Shown: one piece after another, positions 30,134 through 42,927 of the stretch
Numbering within the stretch: the first letter of the stretch is position 1
Layout: every line of letters starts with the position of its first letter
Assembly: GCA_029747015.1 (NCBI GenBank)
Contig: JAKOGI010000003.1
Span: 763,001 to 827,000 of the forward strand
Origin: Carnegiea gigantea
Lineage: Eukaryota; Streptophyta; Magnoliopsida; Caryophyllales; Cactaceae
Direction: 5' to 3'
Length of the DNA stretch: 64,000 bases
Notes under the pieces: generated by a model
Seen by the model: only the letters and a program-made list of their open reading frames with translations
The model's database searches: none
Told to the model about the DNA's origin: nothing
Translations under genes and position numbers: made by a program

Positions 30134-31640
30134 ACACTTAATTTCTCACATATTTCACAAAACAATATAAAATATTTTAAATTCTAATATGTAAACATTT
30201 CAATTCTAATTTGTAAACATGCTAACTTTTATACATTTCCAATCACACACATAATTTCTAGCACATTTTCAAAACTAACAAACCATATTAATTTGTTTAC
30301 ATTTGAGTTGTAATTTTCATACATGCTTACTTTTACTCATTTCTAATCACACTCATAATTTGGGAACATATTTTCAATGATAACAAACCATATTAATTTC
30401 TCACATTACATTCAACTTCTAACATTAGGTTAACAACTACAAAATTAATTTCTCAAATCAAGCATTTACTAAATTGTAAGTAACAAATATTTCAATTCTT
30501 ACCCTACCATTATTTTTCACCAACAAAACAAAAAATTTATACACTAATTTCCTATTATGTTTTTAAAAAGAACATGCAATAGTAATTTTCGTATTGAAGC
30601 GATTTAATCCTAACTAACAAGTTTTCAAATCCTAATTTGTGAACATTTCAATTCTAATTTCAAAACGTGCTTACTTGTACTTATTTCCAATCACACACCT
30701 AATTCCTAACATATTTCAAAAAATAACATGTCTTTAAAAAGCACAAGCAATATTAATTTTCATGTTGAAGCGATTAAATCCTAAGTAACAAGTACTTTAA
30801 TCCTAATTTGTTAACATTTCATTTCTAATTTCAAATCATGCTTACTTCCACTTATTTTTAAGCACTCACATAATCTGTAACAGATTCCCAAAAATAACAA
30901 ATAATATTAAAGATGCTTACCCAACCAATATTTGTTTCTTTATTTAGAAAAATACATTCACACATTCAATTTCTAACAACAACAAAATTAATAAATAGTA
31001 ACTAACAAAAATTTCAATTCTAAGTGAATATTCGAATACTATTGTTACATATTCTTGGCCTACCTATTTTTTTATTTTGAAAAAAACAACCACACACTTG
31101 ATTTCTAACATGTTTTTAAAAATAACAATCAACGTTAATTTTGGTACTGAATCGATTAAATCCTAAGTAACAAGTACTTAAATCCTAATTTGTTAACATT
31201 TCAATTCTTTGTAATCAACCACTTCAAATTCTAACTAAAACATACCAAACTTCTAATTTCTATTTCAACTCTAATTTCTAAACATGTCCACTTATTTTAA
31301 ACATGCTTACCCAACCAATTTTTGTTTCTTTATTAAAACAAATACATTCACACATTCATTTTCTAACAACAACAAAATTAATTTCTAACATATTGTTACT
31401 AATACAAATTTTAAATTGTAACTAATACAAATTTTAAATTGTAACAACAACAATAAAATTAATTTCTAACAAAAAATATTAAATTTTGTAATCATGCAAT
31501 TAAATTGTAACTAATACAAATTTTAATTCTAACATATGTTTAAATAGAACAAACAAAATTCCTAACAATTTCAACACAACATTAACAAAAACTTTGAATT
31601 ACTTACAATTGCCTTCACTTCACTTTAGTGTTCAACTTAA
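30134..31640. repeat. Degenerate long-unit repeats in the Harbinger 5' region
   Basis: Very AT-rich DNA upstream of the Myb-like gene repeats phrases such as GAAGCGATTAAATCCTAAGTAAC (near 30597, 30768, 31148), TCCTAATTTGTTAACATTTC and ATGCTTACTTNNACTTATTT. The first two units are about 171 bp apart, the next about 380 bp, suggesting decayed tandem copies with internal changes. No coding is seen. It may be a leader intron of the transposon. Confidence 0.7.
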
Positions 31641-31888
31641 TGGAGAACTCCAAAATATGTCTACAAAAACCCAAAAAACAAAATATATTAGGTACAATAT
31701 GAAACAAAAATTATCAGTACAAAATTAAAACGAATTACATAACAAATATTATTACTTACCCAAACTTGAATTTCTTCCAAATTTAATAAAATTCAAAATT
31801 ACTACAACAAGTTTAATATCAGATTTCAGAGAGAGTGTGAGAAAAGTAGACAATTTTTTTACAAATTTTGAAACCAATTTAGGGGAGC

Positions 31889-31896
31889 TATTTATA
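31889..31896 (-). promoter_or_regulatory. TATA box, likely for the Harbinger Myb-like gene
   Basis: The minus strand reads CTATAAATAGCTCC, a strong plant TATA element, upstream of the leader region of the Myb-like gene and inside the proposed transposon border. Confidence 0.5.
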
Positions 31897-32037
31897 GAAC
31901 AAAAATTCAACCAAAAAAAAAAAAAAATCGGCCAAAATAGCCGTTGGGCTCTAATGCCCATGTCCAACGGTCTGCTCAGGCCAGTTTCCCCACGCCCATG
32001 GCCCTGTTCATCGTTTTCCTTTTTTTTTCACCTTCCA

Positions 32038-32088
32038 CCAAAACGCAGCGTCCCAAGTAATAACCACCCTCGAAACGCTGCGTTTTGG
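32038..32088. repeat. Perfect 14-bp inverted repeat with 23-nt loop
   Basis: CCAAAACGCAGCGT at 32038-32051 is mirrored by ACGCTGCGTTTTGG at 32075-32088. It lies in a locally GC-rich block near the right end of the Harbinger element, and part of it (AAAACGC) recurs just downstream. Confidence 0.9.
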
Positions 32089-32251
32089 ACCGCAAAACGC
32101 CAAAAAAAAAAAAAAGAGCGCGGGGTACCACGGCAGACCGATCTGCCACGCGTGTAAATGCCCCGTGTCCATCGCTGCGACAACTCCCAGGACACGCTTG
32201 TGACACGCGGGCCCCACCCATGACCCGCGGGCTGACCGCTGCCAGTGCTCA

Positions 32252-33308
32252 CCTTCTAGTGTGAGGTCCCGCTTACGCGGAATTTGGGGAGATCTAGCTG
32301 TAAGTAACCTTACCTCTATCGATATTCCTACCTATAAAGAGGCTGATTCCAAGAGACCTACAAAAAAAGGATTTTGTGCAAATATTTTATAGAGAAAAGC
32401 TTTTATGAACACATTTAATGAGAAAAATTAGGCCACATAGCAAGGAAAGGCTAAGATAAATTAAAAGGACAAATTGCTCTACTGTCCTTCACTCTCTATA
32501 TATTTGTATTAGCTGAAATCTGTAGAGACTTATGCGATGCTAGAAAAAGATAGTCTATGCAATAGGCTCATAAAGTAAGACCTTCTTTGTTACAATGGTG
32601 AGCCAAAAAGTTGATTTATTAATAGAAATCTACCATCTCTGTATTAGTTATTAAGTTAATTTTTTATCTCATAAGTCTTTCTTTCTCCAATACAAGGCTC
32701 ATAAACTAATTTTATTCATTTTATTATTTGTATGAATAAGTTATGAAAAATAATCGGTGAATTTTGTAAAAATTGAATAATTAATTTAAAATTACAAAAT
32801 TACAAAAAAAATTAATATAATAACAATTTAATTAATATCATACCCTCTCTCTCCTGCCTTTCTGTCTCATCCCTTTCAACCCCCAGATTGCTCATCTTCT
32901 TCTTCTTCATCCCCCATCTCTGCTTCCTCTTCTCCTTTCTCTTTCCATTTCTTTCCACCCACCCTGCTTCCCAGAATACCAGCCCAATCTTTTGTTTTCC
33001 ACACACAAAAAAAGGAAAACAAAAAGAAAGCAAAAAAAAAAAATGGCAAAAGCAGGAAAAGGGAGGGGGCAAGCAGCCCGCGTCTCCCAGCCGCTTGCCA
33101 AGCCGTGAGTCGTGAGCTTCCTTCTGTGCGTCCACAAGCGGCTCACCCGCGCGCTGATTCCTTTTTCTCGCCCGTAAGCCATGCGTTGTGCGTAGTTTTA
33201 GGCTATTTCGTTTCGACTGTCTAAGTCTAAAATTAACATCTAGCAATTGTTGGCAATTGGGAGCTCTCAGTAGTTGAGAGTGATCAGTGGCGTTTATGAG
33301 CTAGTTTT
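32252..33308. other. Gene-free stretch
   Basis: AT-rich DNA followed by a CT-rich block (32820-33000) with A-rich runs. The open frames that cross it are low-complexity and I do not regard them as genes. Confidence 0.5.
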
Positions 33309-33745
33309 TTTTAAGAAACGGTTAATATTAAAAAAAAAAAAAATGGAAGCAGTTGGGAGCTTATAGAAACAGTGGGTAGCATTTGAGAGCATTTAGGGGC
33401 ATTAACGTATGGCTCAGTGATGAAACGGACATATCATTAATAGCTAGTGTATCATTTTTTAAGTGGACGTTTGGATTGAATTTTATGAGTAGTACGTCTT
33501 CCTTATATGATAGATAAAAGTTTTTAAGAAACAATTAGTATTCCGGAGTGGTTGGTAGTGTTATGGAAATAGTGAGGAGTGTTTAGAAGTAGCGGGTAGT
33601 ATTTGGGAGCATTTGAGAGCATTTAAGTTTGGCTAAACGGTGAAATGAATATGTCCTTTATTGACTACTCTACCATTTTTTCCAGTGAAACTTTAGATCA
33701 AATTTTATGAATAGCATGTTTCCCTCACATGACATATGAGACGAT
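33309..33745. repeat. Degenerate tandem duplication, about 220-bp unit
   Basis: Two adjacent units share AAGAAAC-GTTAATATT, GGGTAGCATTTGAGAGCATTTA (first) with GGGTAGTATTTGGGAGCATTTGAGAGCATTTA (second), and then GGCT-A--GGTGAAA--GA-ATGTC and ATTTTATGA-TAG. They are clearly diverged. No coding is seen. Confidence 0.65.
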
Positions 33746-34855
33746 GGTAAATAGATCGAGCCTGATTCAATGTATATATTGTTTATCGTTAGCAACACAT
33801 TGCCTCAGTTGACCTAATGCTTGGGAAAAATTAGCCCTATAATATATATTTTGTTAAAAGAAACTACAGTTTAATAGTTCTTTTAACATTAATTAATCAG
33901 CATTCAACACTATCTCAACAAAAAATAGGAAGACGTCCATCAGATGATGTAATACTATGATATGCCGATGGTTAGGGATGAGCAAAAAAATCGGGTACCT
34001 GATTTTGAACACGGTATAACCGATGTCACCGAGTCCATTTGGAACCAGTTGCAATCGCTTCTGGTTTTGGGTAGGTCTGAGTCGAATACTTGGCAAGAAT
34101 ATGTAAGTGCTTGTGCAAAACTCTAAATTCCTAATTCGTGCTCACCACTCCCCTGTACACGCCGCCTCCACCCACGCACCCGCCATCTCCTCCCTCTTTC
34201 TCAGCGGCGTTGGTTCAACCCCTTCCCCTCTATCGTTCTTTCGCAACCAATTGTTCACGCATTCAAGGAGCAAAAGCCCAATTCTCACCCATGACCCATC
34301 AGCCTCTCATGTCTCTTCACCCTGACCCACCCTCCAGATCAAGGGGTCAGACGATGATTGCTTTCCATTTGCACAGTAATTGCTTTCCACGAGTGTCGAT
34401 CATCATGGTTCCTCTTTGGAGTGAGTGGGACCTGGTGCCAGTTGGGTTTTTAGGAACCAAAACCGGACCCGGTTAAAACTGGCTCTTAGAATTTGGAATC
34501 GGGCCGTGTACAAGAATTTAGACCCGGTCCTAGACCCAGTCGAACCAGGTTCAGTTCCTACGTAATTTTTAAAATTTTTTTTCTCATTTGCCCCAGAGAA
34601 AATAGAGAGAGGGAGGGATTGAAGGAAGTTGAAAACTTATGTCTAAGGCTAAATCAAATACGCAATAAAACAGTACAGAAGATTTACATGCTTTAAAGTA
34701 AGCTTCGATGATTGGAGACAATGCTAATCAAAAATCCATAAATCACGATTATAAAACGAACAAGAAACCTAAAAATTATTTTAATTCACTTGAAATGGAT
34801 AGAGAAAGAGAGAAAAACTGTCAAAATAATATAAAAATAAATACATAGCAAGCAG

Positions 34856-35485
34856 TAGGGCTGAGCAAAAAACCAGGTACCCAGATCTGGTTTGGACCCC
34901 CCAGGTCCATACCCGGACCAGGTTGAACTGGGTCCAGGACTGGTTACGAAACTCTTGGAATTGGTTGCAAGTTGCAACTAGGTTCGGAGTCGGGTCCTGA
35001 AAACTTAGAATATGACCGGACCCATTACCCGTTTATCTACTCCAATCAGTTTTTTTTTTAAATGTCTGAGTTACCCGATTACTCATTGACATCAGATGTT
35101 GTTCTTCCGATGCCGCTATAATTCCCAGTTATACGTTAACATTACTAAATCTTTTATAAGAAGATGGTATTTTTTTATGCATGGATGAAATAAAATGCTA
35201 TTTATTAGCTAATCAATTTGACTTTAATGCATGGTAAATGTCTAACTGCCACTCTATTAAATTTGATTTTGAACGATCAATTAGTTAGTTTGTTAGATGT
35301 ATTGGTTCTCTTACAAAATCACAACCATAATCTAAAAATTTAAATAAAATAAAATAAAATAGAAAAAAATTAGGAACCAGGCATCCAATTCTGGACCCAG
35401 TTCCAACCGATTTTGGGACCGGTTCTAAAAATTCTGGACCCGGTTCCATGAAAATGGACCAAATTTTCGGTCCTGCTCAGCCCTA
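34856..35485. mobile_element. hAT-type non-autonomous element, 630 bp
   Basis: It begins TAGGGCTGAGCAAAAAACC and ends GGTCCTGCTCAGCCCTA, an inverted-repeat pair. Flanks GCAAGCAG (34848-34855) and GTAAGCAA (35486-35493) agree at 6 of 8, both differences being transitions, which fits an old 8-bp hAT duplication. The interior is built from many short GGTTC/GACCC phrases and has no coding frame. Confidence 0.75.
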
Positions 35486-38001
35486 GTAAGCAACAGGACT
35501 CAAGAGGAGAAGAACCAAAACTTAAAAGAAGAAATCCGTGACCTTTGACGCACATAAAAAGTAAGTCAGGGATAAATTGAAAGTAAAAAAGATAAAGGAC
35601 AAATTGGGATAGTTAGGAATTGAGTCTCAGTACAAAAGATGCATTACTTGAGGATTAAGAGTTTACTTTTTATATTTTTTTATCAAAATTCTTTAAATTT
35701 TAACCCGACACTAGGTCTAGGTCTGGTTCTAAAATTTTAGGACCTGATCTCCTAAAATTTAGGACCGGTCCCTGAACCAGTTTAATCGAGTCCACATCTG
35801 TACCAATCGGATCCAAACCAGATACCCAATTGTTTTGCTCACCCCTAGGTCCTCTTCCTTTAAGCTTGGCTCTTACCTTCATAAGTCTCCACTACCGTGG
35901 ATCTCTTTCCATCTCCATGTTTAAGGTCAATTGAATTAGTTTTAGGTTTCTTATTTGTTTTTAATTTTGATGTGGTTGGTTTCAGGTTTTTGATTAGCTT
36001 TGTTTCTAGTTTTTTGATTTTGTCTTGTGAATATTAGCTTGGTGAAAGTTTTTATTGCTGATTGTGGGCATTTGGTTAGGTTTATGGTCTAGTTTTTTGG
36101 GGGTTTGGCTTCTAATTTAGGTTGAACCCTTCATCTCTCTGTTTCCTTAAGAAAAAATGGGGGAAAATGGAGTTCAAATAGGAATCGCATACCTAGATTA
36201 GGACTCAGCTCCAACCGATTTTAGTATTAGGTCAAAATTTTGGAGCTAATCAAACTAGTTTCAAGACTCATTTCAAATTCTGAGATCTGATTCCAATTGG
36301 GTTGGTTTCAGTTCGTACAAATTAGACTAAGTACCTGGTCTTGCTCACCCTAACGTGGTAATAATTAAATAAGAATCACATTTGTTGAATGCCCATAAGG
36401 TTTTAATCCTAAGAGTTAAAATTAGGATACTTTTGATTTTTGAGCAATCATTCTAGTGCAGTTAAGTTATTATTGGCCGAAAAGATAATGAAGTTCTTTA
36501 AAAATAATTTTTCTTCATTCATAAGATTCAAGCTCGAAATCTTACTTTAAGTGAATAAGTGTTAAACTACTACCAATTTTTCGCCGCATTATATTAGATT
36601 TATGGTGTGTATGCATACATATATGTGTGTATGTGTGTGTGCACGTGCGCTCACGTATGTGTGTAATAAATAGTACGCGCGTATGTGTATAATAAATAAA
36701 GAAATGAAGTGTCGATAAAATGCACCCCTTACCATTTGTGATCCTTATAATGGAACAATAGTTTTTTTTTTTTTTTAAATAATGCACTTTACTATGTAGC
36801 TTGTTACCCAAGTCAGGCTAGTTAGGCGTTGACATCGACTTCCCCTTTTTCTTGTGTTTTTTTCCTTGATGGATTACTCGTGAGATTCTGGGTGATGAGC
36901 TTATTCAAACTTACGCGTGGAACAACCGCTACCTCAACATTGTGAAAAAATCATATATATATAGGGCATTGTGAAAAAAAAAATCTGCACCAACTACCAA
37001 ATACGGCATTGGCAGTCGACCCTTCATTAATTAATCTCGATCAACCCGACCAAGGCTAGCCCAAGTGATATGTAGGGCACCTTTTGTATAGAAAGTTACG
37101 TATTTAAATACAGATGAAGCATTCCCCTTATAAAAATGGTGTGCCCACAGCCCAATACCTCAACATATCTTTGAGCCTGATTTGTTCGTATTGTAACCTG
37201 TTTGTTCCCCTCCCCGCAGACTTATCAGCCCCATTAAGTGTAACCCAAGATAGAAGCCCAATGGGGGCCCAACTTACAATTTTTTTTTTTTTTAAAAAAA
37301 ACTCTATAAACTCGTTTGGATTGGATTTGACTTTTATGATAAACAAGTCATTTTGGTGTCGACTTTTAAAAGAATTCAAATTTAGTTTAAGAAGTCAACT
37401 GATATGTTGTCACTTCTCATATAAAATACTCAAAGCATGTTTTTGCTATCAAATTGTGAGATATAGCATAAGATTTCTATTTCTCAGTCATTTTGGGTTG
37501 TATTGTTGCAACAAAGATCATACAAATCCTTAATAGCCTCTATGATATAGAGACTCTTGTTGTAGAAAATTGGTTATATAAACTCTCAATATTGTGTTGT
37601 TTAGTCATATATAATTTTTCCTTTTATTACTGAACTCTTAATTTTTCCATATTTTTATAAACTCTCCTATTTTTAGTGACACTAGTGGTATACACTATGC
37701 ACGATTAAGAAGACAGCGCTATGATTTTATATACCTAATCTCCGACATTGAGGGTCTCTATAGTCAAAAGTCTAAACATTTAAGGATTTGTACGATCTTT
37801 GTTGGCCATTACTGTGTTAAGTCGGATTTGTCTAGCTATGGGCCCCTTAAAACCCTAGACGTCCTTCCCACAATGAACAGATATAGAACTTCAACTATTC
37901 TCTTATGATAGCCTCAAACAAGATGGTTTAGATCTTATAAAGGCTTCACTGAAGTCAGTTTTGATGGATCGAAAATTAATAATGCCACTACATGGAATTT
38001 T
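35486..38001. other. Gene-free stretch with hAT-like ends and microsatellites
   Basis: Further copies of the same terminal motif appear: TTTTGCTCACCCCTAGG near 35836-35852 and TTGCTCACCCTAACG near 36341-36355. With TTAGGGATGAGCAAAAA at 33972 to the left, they look like ends of other family members. A GT-rich microsatellite is at 36604-36664. No gene is recognised. Confidence 0.5.
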
Positions 38002-38006
38002 GCCAG

Positions 38007-38522
38007 TGTTGGAGTAATTTCCATCAAAATAGATATTTAATAAAATAATTATGAAGAAGCATGTTGTGATAACTGATCTTAACTAATTATTTTGAAGGGG
38101 CATTATTATGAAGAGGTATGTTAGCTATTAGAGTAAGATTGTAACTCTTCAATAAGTGGCATTTCATGAAAACACAACATCTTTTCATGAATAGACATAT
38201 ATTTGTTTATAAATACTTAACCTAATTAGAAGCACATGTTTGCGTTGATGAGCATGATCAAGAGAGTTGTATCATAATCCATGAAATTTCTCTCACGTCT
38301 TAGACTCTCAAGAGTACTATATTTGTGAGTGCAATATACAGATAGAGCAAACTTTTTTGTATTCCAAGAACCTACTCAGTATGGCTTGTTGCATGTGGGG
38401 GGCAAATAGAGCCTTTTATGAAAAGTGTACTTATATCTGCCTAGAAGTATCGATTAATTTGACATTGGATTTGTCTTTAGCAACTATATATTTATCTATC
38501 AAATCGGATTTCTACACCAACA
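38007..38522. repeat. Left LTR of the old element
   Basis: This uninterrupted copy acts as an empty-site reference for the MITE and the Copia insertion in the right LTR. It is about 110 bp longer than the right copy once the insertions are removed, because of a gap in the right copy after CTTTTCATGAATA. Confidence 0.7.
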
Positions 38523-40555
38523 ATCTAAAGACTTTAATTCGTCAATTACAAAAAAAAATCATGTCAATTATGTGTCAAATTTAAGGTTTGACGGAAGAAA
38601 AAAACATGATAATTGGGGATGTAATCATGGTATAGTAAAATATTTCTCTTGATGTGATCAACATTATTGGTGGTAATGTTGATTTATTTGTATAATGTTG
38701 TACTCTAGTAACCATAGGGTTACATTATTGTATATGCAATATTGATTATGGAATCTAAAGATATCTATAATCATGTTATAGTTTTTGGACGTGCAAAATT
38801 TGATATGTGCACAGATCAAATGTATATTTATAGCCATCTACAATTCAATTACTTTACAAGAGTCCATGGACATAGATTATTTATTTTGGACTTTATATGG
38901 CTGTAATATAGAAATCATTCCCTAAAACAAGGTATACATACAACTTCACTTTTTCGCATGGTTTGTTGATTAGTGAACTTACAAATAGCCATACAATTAG
39001 ACAGATGAAGCTGGCCTACATAATAGAAGAGATAGGTATTACTTTCCCATTGTTGCTTTCATTTTCTTCTGCATTTGAGTTGGACTTGATGCGTTGATAT
39101 TTACCCTCCAGTGACACCTATTTTGTCTCATGTGATATTTTTTTTGATATAATCCTATTATCACATCTTCAGGTTAGTAATGATTATCATAGTTTACATG
39201 ATATGGAAGTAATTTTGATAATTAATGAAGTTTTCTTTTAACCTCCTACTGCATGTTATAATAGAAAAATTAGAAATCGATCATTTGGATGACGTCATAG
39301 TCTATCATTGAAAAGAATCCACATGCGTATGGAATGATCCAAATTTGTGACAATGTTTGTTATTTGTCATATGTGAATAGACGACATGATGTAAAAGAGA
39401 ATGGTTGAATCTTGTATAATCAGGCCCCTAATTGAGATCTAACGCTATCGCTATGTATCATATAATTGGTATTTATTCACAATATTTGGTCCATAAAATA
39501 TGGTTTATGAATAAGTAATTAATATAAGTGTAAGGATGTGTGGCTTGTCCTTAATAGAAATAAATGTATTTTATTTTTATGCAACTCTACTACACTAAAA
39601 CATATAAGTCTATGTATATTTTAGTTGGACTTGTTAATGTACATTTTAGTATGATTTCTAAATGTCAATGTATCTAGTTTGAACATTTGGATATTGTTTG
39701 TTATAATTTGGAAATTATTCACATTTTATGAATGATCCATAAGGTTATTAGGATTCAACACTTATATGTGAAATTGTGAATGGATTTTGAATAGGATAAA
39801 AGATTTATCCTCGATGGAAATAAATATGGTGCTTTATACATTTTCATGAGGTTTAATATGTATACTAAAATATAGAAAAGTCCACCTTGGACTTGAACTT
39901 TTGGACTTGTTTATGACCATAACACTCTTAACACTAAGTCATACATGGTAGAACCTCAACTTAACATTGGTGGAAACATCAAGTTATAAGTTCAACAAGC
40001 CAAAGTACGCAATCTGTGCAACTTATTAGTACTCATCGTCATAATTACCATCCAAATGGAGTAATAAGTTACCCATATATTTGACGAAGAGTAACCTTTT
40101 GCTTTTAATGAACCTCAATAGGAAAATTTGAGTAGAGTTATAGAAATAAGAATTTGATTAAGTTGATTGTCCTTAATCAATGGTCTGACTTGTTTTTTGT
40201 ATTCAAATGTTTCCGCTAATACTTTATGGGGGCTATTGATGAAGTTTACCCATTAAATGTGAAGTTTGACCACTTCCGTTGAGCTTGGACTTTGCTCTAG
40301 AGCATTTATGAAATAGATACGAGATACATGACTGTAAGAATGTCAAATTACTAAGTAATATGAGATAGAAGTCTTATTTGTGGCTTAGGTGCAAGTGATC
40401 AGAGAGGATAATTGGTTCAAATCATAGCCTACCATGTTTTCTTAATCATTTGACGAACATGTCACTAACACGGGAGTTCAATTGCAAGACACCTCCATTC
40501 ATGCACTAGACCTCCAAAAATTCAAAACGTCATTTGTTATGGAAGTGGTGGTGAT
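38523..40555. other. Interior of the old LTR element, no genes seen
   Basis: AT-rich, with many stops in all frames and no recognised gag, pol or host sequence. Confidence 0.5.
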
Positions 40556-40722
40556 TGTTGGAGTAATTTCCATAAAAATGAAAATTTAATAAGGTAATTA
40601 TGAAGAGACATGTTGTGATAATTAATTATAATTAATTATTTGAAGAGACATTATTATAAAGTGGTATGTTAAATATTAGACTAACATTATAACTCTTAAG
40701 TGTCCCTTTATGAAAAGACAAC

Positions 40723-41069
40723 GGCCCTGTTTGGCAAAGAGCTTTTTGAAGAGCTTTTGGCCAAAAAGAGTTTATTTGATCAAAAATAGCTTTTTGACCA
40801 AGTAAAAAAGCTAATTTGGATGTTTAGTGAAAGAACTTTTTAAAAGAGCTTTTTGGGTCTAAAAAGTTAATTTGAAAAAGCTAATTTCATGAGCTTTTTG
40901 GAAGAACTTTTTGAAGAATTAGCTTTTTGTCTCACAACTTTATTAGAAACAGCTAATTTTACCAAACAGTTTTTCAACAAACAGCTAATTCAAACAGCTA
41001 ATACAAACAGCTAACTCAAACAACTAATACAAACAGCTAACAGCTAACAACTGTTTGCCAAATAGGGTC
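40723..41069. mobile_element. MITE copy B, GGCCCTGTTTGGC family, 347 bp
   Basis: Terminal inverted repeats are GGCCCTGTTTGGCAAA and, inverted from the right end, GACCCTATTTGGCAAA (14 of 16). It is flanked by AAC at 40720-40722 and 41070-41072. The uninterrupted left LTR of the host element reads ACACAACATC at the same point, so AAC is a true 3-bp target duplication. No coding is present. The 3-bp duplication suggests a PIF/Harbinger or CACTA relative; the superfamily is not settled. Confidence 0.85.
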
Positions 41070-41277
41070 AACATCCTTTCATGAATACAGAGTTCTATCT
41101 TCATGAGTGCAATACGCATATAGGAGAAACTTTTTTTTTTGTATCACAAAGACCTATTAAGCATGCCCTGTTGCACGCAGGGGTAAATAGAGACTAAATG
41201 AAAAACATACTCACGCTTGTCTAAAAGTCTCAGTTAATTTGACATTAGGTTTGTCTTTGGCAAACAGATATATTTAT

Positions 41278-42648
41278 TGATAGAAATGAGAGTACACAAA
41301 CACAAGAGGGGGGTGAATTGTGTCGCTAAATTTTTGCAGTTTTCTGGAAACAGGCTTAGGCCCTATTTGGACAGGCTGTTTGTAACACGTCTAGAAAATG
41401 CAAATGCAGCGGAAAGAAGTAAAAAAGAGAGCAGACACGGGATTTTTACGTGGAAACACCTCTAACCCAACTGAGGTGAAAAACCACGACCTACCTTTGT
41501 AGGATTTTCAACCACTTCACTATTCAGGCTAAACACGTTACAATGTAACTCACACTGTTACAACTTGTAATATACACGTAACCGTCTTCCCTAAGACCGG
41601 TTACCCCACGTCCAAAATCCCCTTGATTTGGACACACTCAACTCACTTTTGAAAGAGAGAAAATAAGATGGACACCTTACTTTTGTGCTTCTCAAATAAG
41701 CTAGTGTAAGGTACAAGTATGCTCCTAGTATGCTAACTTTCAAAGCTCAATCTTGCACACACTTGGGTCAGTTTTCTTTCTGAAAAATATGGCTCTTAAA
41801 CTCTGGAATATTGCTGTGAAAATCGATAAAGAAAATGAGTGTGGAGTCTTGCTTAAATAGAAAACCAAGTGGAATAATCATAAATATTTTCTAAAAAGAA
41901 AAAGCTTGGGCCACAAGGAGTGGAAAGTGTGAGCTGAAAATTCCCACTAACTACTTGAGCTACACGGTTATTTTCAGCCATAAAAACTCAGTAAATCATC
42001 CCATGATTTTCTCCACAAATTCAGCCATTTTCTAAAAATAAAGATTTTGTTACTTGGAGAATAAAGCACTCTAAAAAAGACTTGTAATTCTCCCCAAGTT
42101 TCTCATAGCCAAAAATAGTCTCTTTGGATTAAATAATCAGCAGAAAATCTTGCTCAAAAATCTCAGAGACGTTAGCCAAAAAATCAGAGAAGAATTCGTG
42201 AAAAATGTTTTTGCAGTTTGGCTTGAGAACATCCTGAACACTTTGTTTCCAGAACTGTTCTGAGATAGTGTTCTAAAATATTTTCCAAAAGTAAAACCAT
42301 TTCAAGTAAGTGTTAAATCAAGACCTTCTAATTGGCATATTAATAAGAATCCAAGAAAATAAAACCTATAACAAACCAAGACTCTTGTTGAATCAACCGG
42401 ACATCTTGTAAAAAAACAACTTGCTGCTCCAAACACCTTGCAGAATTGATTCCCAAACTGTTCTGGATTTCTGAATCAACTGATCTTGAGGACCTGTTCT
42501 TAAGACCTGTTCTTAAGCATAGTTAACCAAGAAATTTCAAAGTATTTCAAACAACATTTGGAATCTGTTTGAACAACACACTCAAGCATATATTGCATTT
42601 GTGTTTGTTATTATCAAAACCTTACATTATATAAGGATAGGGTCAACA
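41278..42648 (-). repeat. 3' LTR of the Sirevirus
   Basis: On the minus strand it reads TGTTGACCCTATCC...CATTTCTATCA. It is the copy downstream of the polypurine tract. Confidence 0.95.
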
Positions 42649-42662
42649 ATTTTCCCCTTTTT
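42649..42662 (-). other. Polypurine tract of the Sirevirus
   Basis: The minus strand reads AAAAAGGGGAAAAT directly before the 3' LTR, the expected plus-strand priming site. Confidence 0.9.
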
Positions 42663-42927
42663 GATGATGACAAACCAAATGACCATATTGACCATTCATA
42701 AGAAAACAAAAATCGGTTAGTGCCAAATATTCAAGTCACACAAGAGCAAACAAAAGCAACGAAAAATTTAAGAAAGTCAACTCAACCCAAGTCAAAATAA
42801 AACAAACATGGTCATTCCTATCTTCCCTCTTTTGGCATCATCGAAAAAAAATTGGCAAACAAGTTAAAATAGGGTGTTTGCAATCACCACCACTTGGGTA
42901 ATAGAGGAAAAACAACCTGCGATACAC

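Larger units (their letters stand above)
26673..32251 (-). mobile_element. PIF/Harbinger-type DNA transposon, degraded
   Basis: Two divergent-function genes typical of PIF/Harbinger elements lie in tandem on the minus strand: a Myb/SANT-like protein (28850-30082) and a DDE transposase (27201-28536). Plausible ends are GAGCATTCTCAATGG at 26673, preceded by TTA, and the inverted GAGCACTGGCAGCGG ending near 32251; they agree at 10 of 15 positions. A matching TTA is not present on the right, so the outer borders are tentative. The 5.6-kb size suits the family. Both genes carry stops, so the copy cannot transpose on its own. Confidence 0.75.

Noticed and set aside
30134..31640. A CRISPR-like array
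   Set aside because: The repeats are degenerate, spacing is irregular, and the context is a plant transposon.
32812..33246. Lys/Arg-rich open frames on both strands
   Set aside because: They arise from a CT-rich block with A runs, and all frames are low-complexity.
34138..34476. Pro/Ser-rich open frame of 112 codons
   Set aside because: It lies in degenerate hAT-related repeats, and its composition follows CCA/CCT-rich DNA with no conserved domain.
37114..37533. Open frame of 139 codons, plus strand
   Set aside because: It is T-rich with a homopolymer run, giving a hydrophobic peptide without family features.
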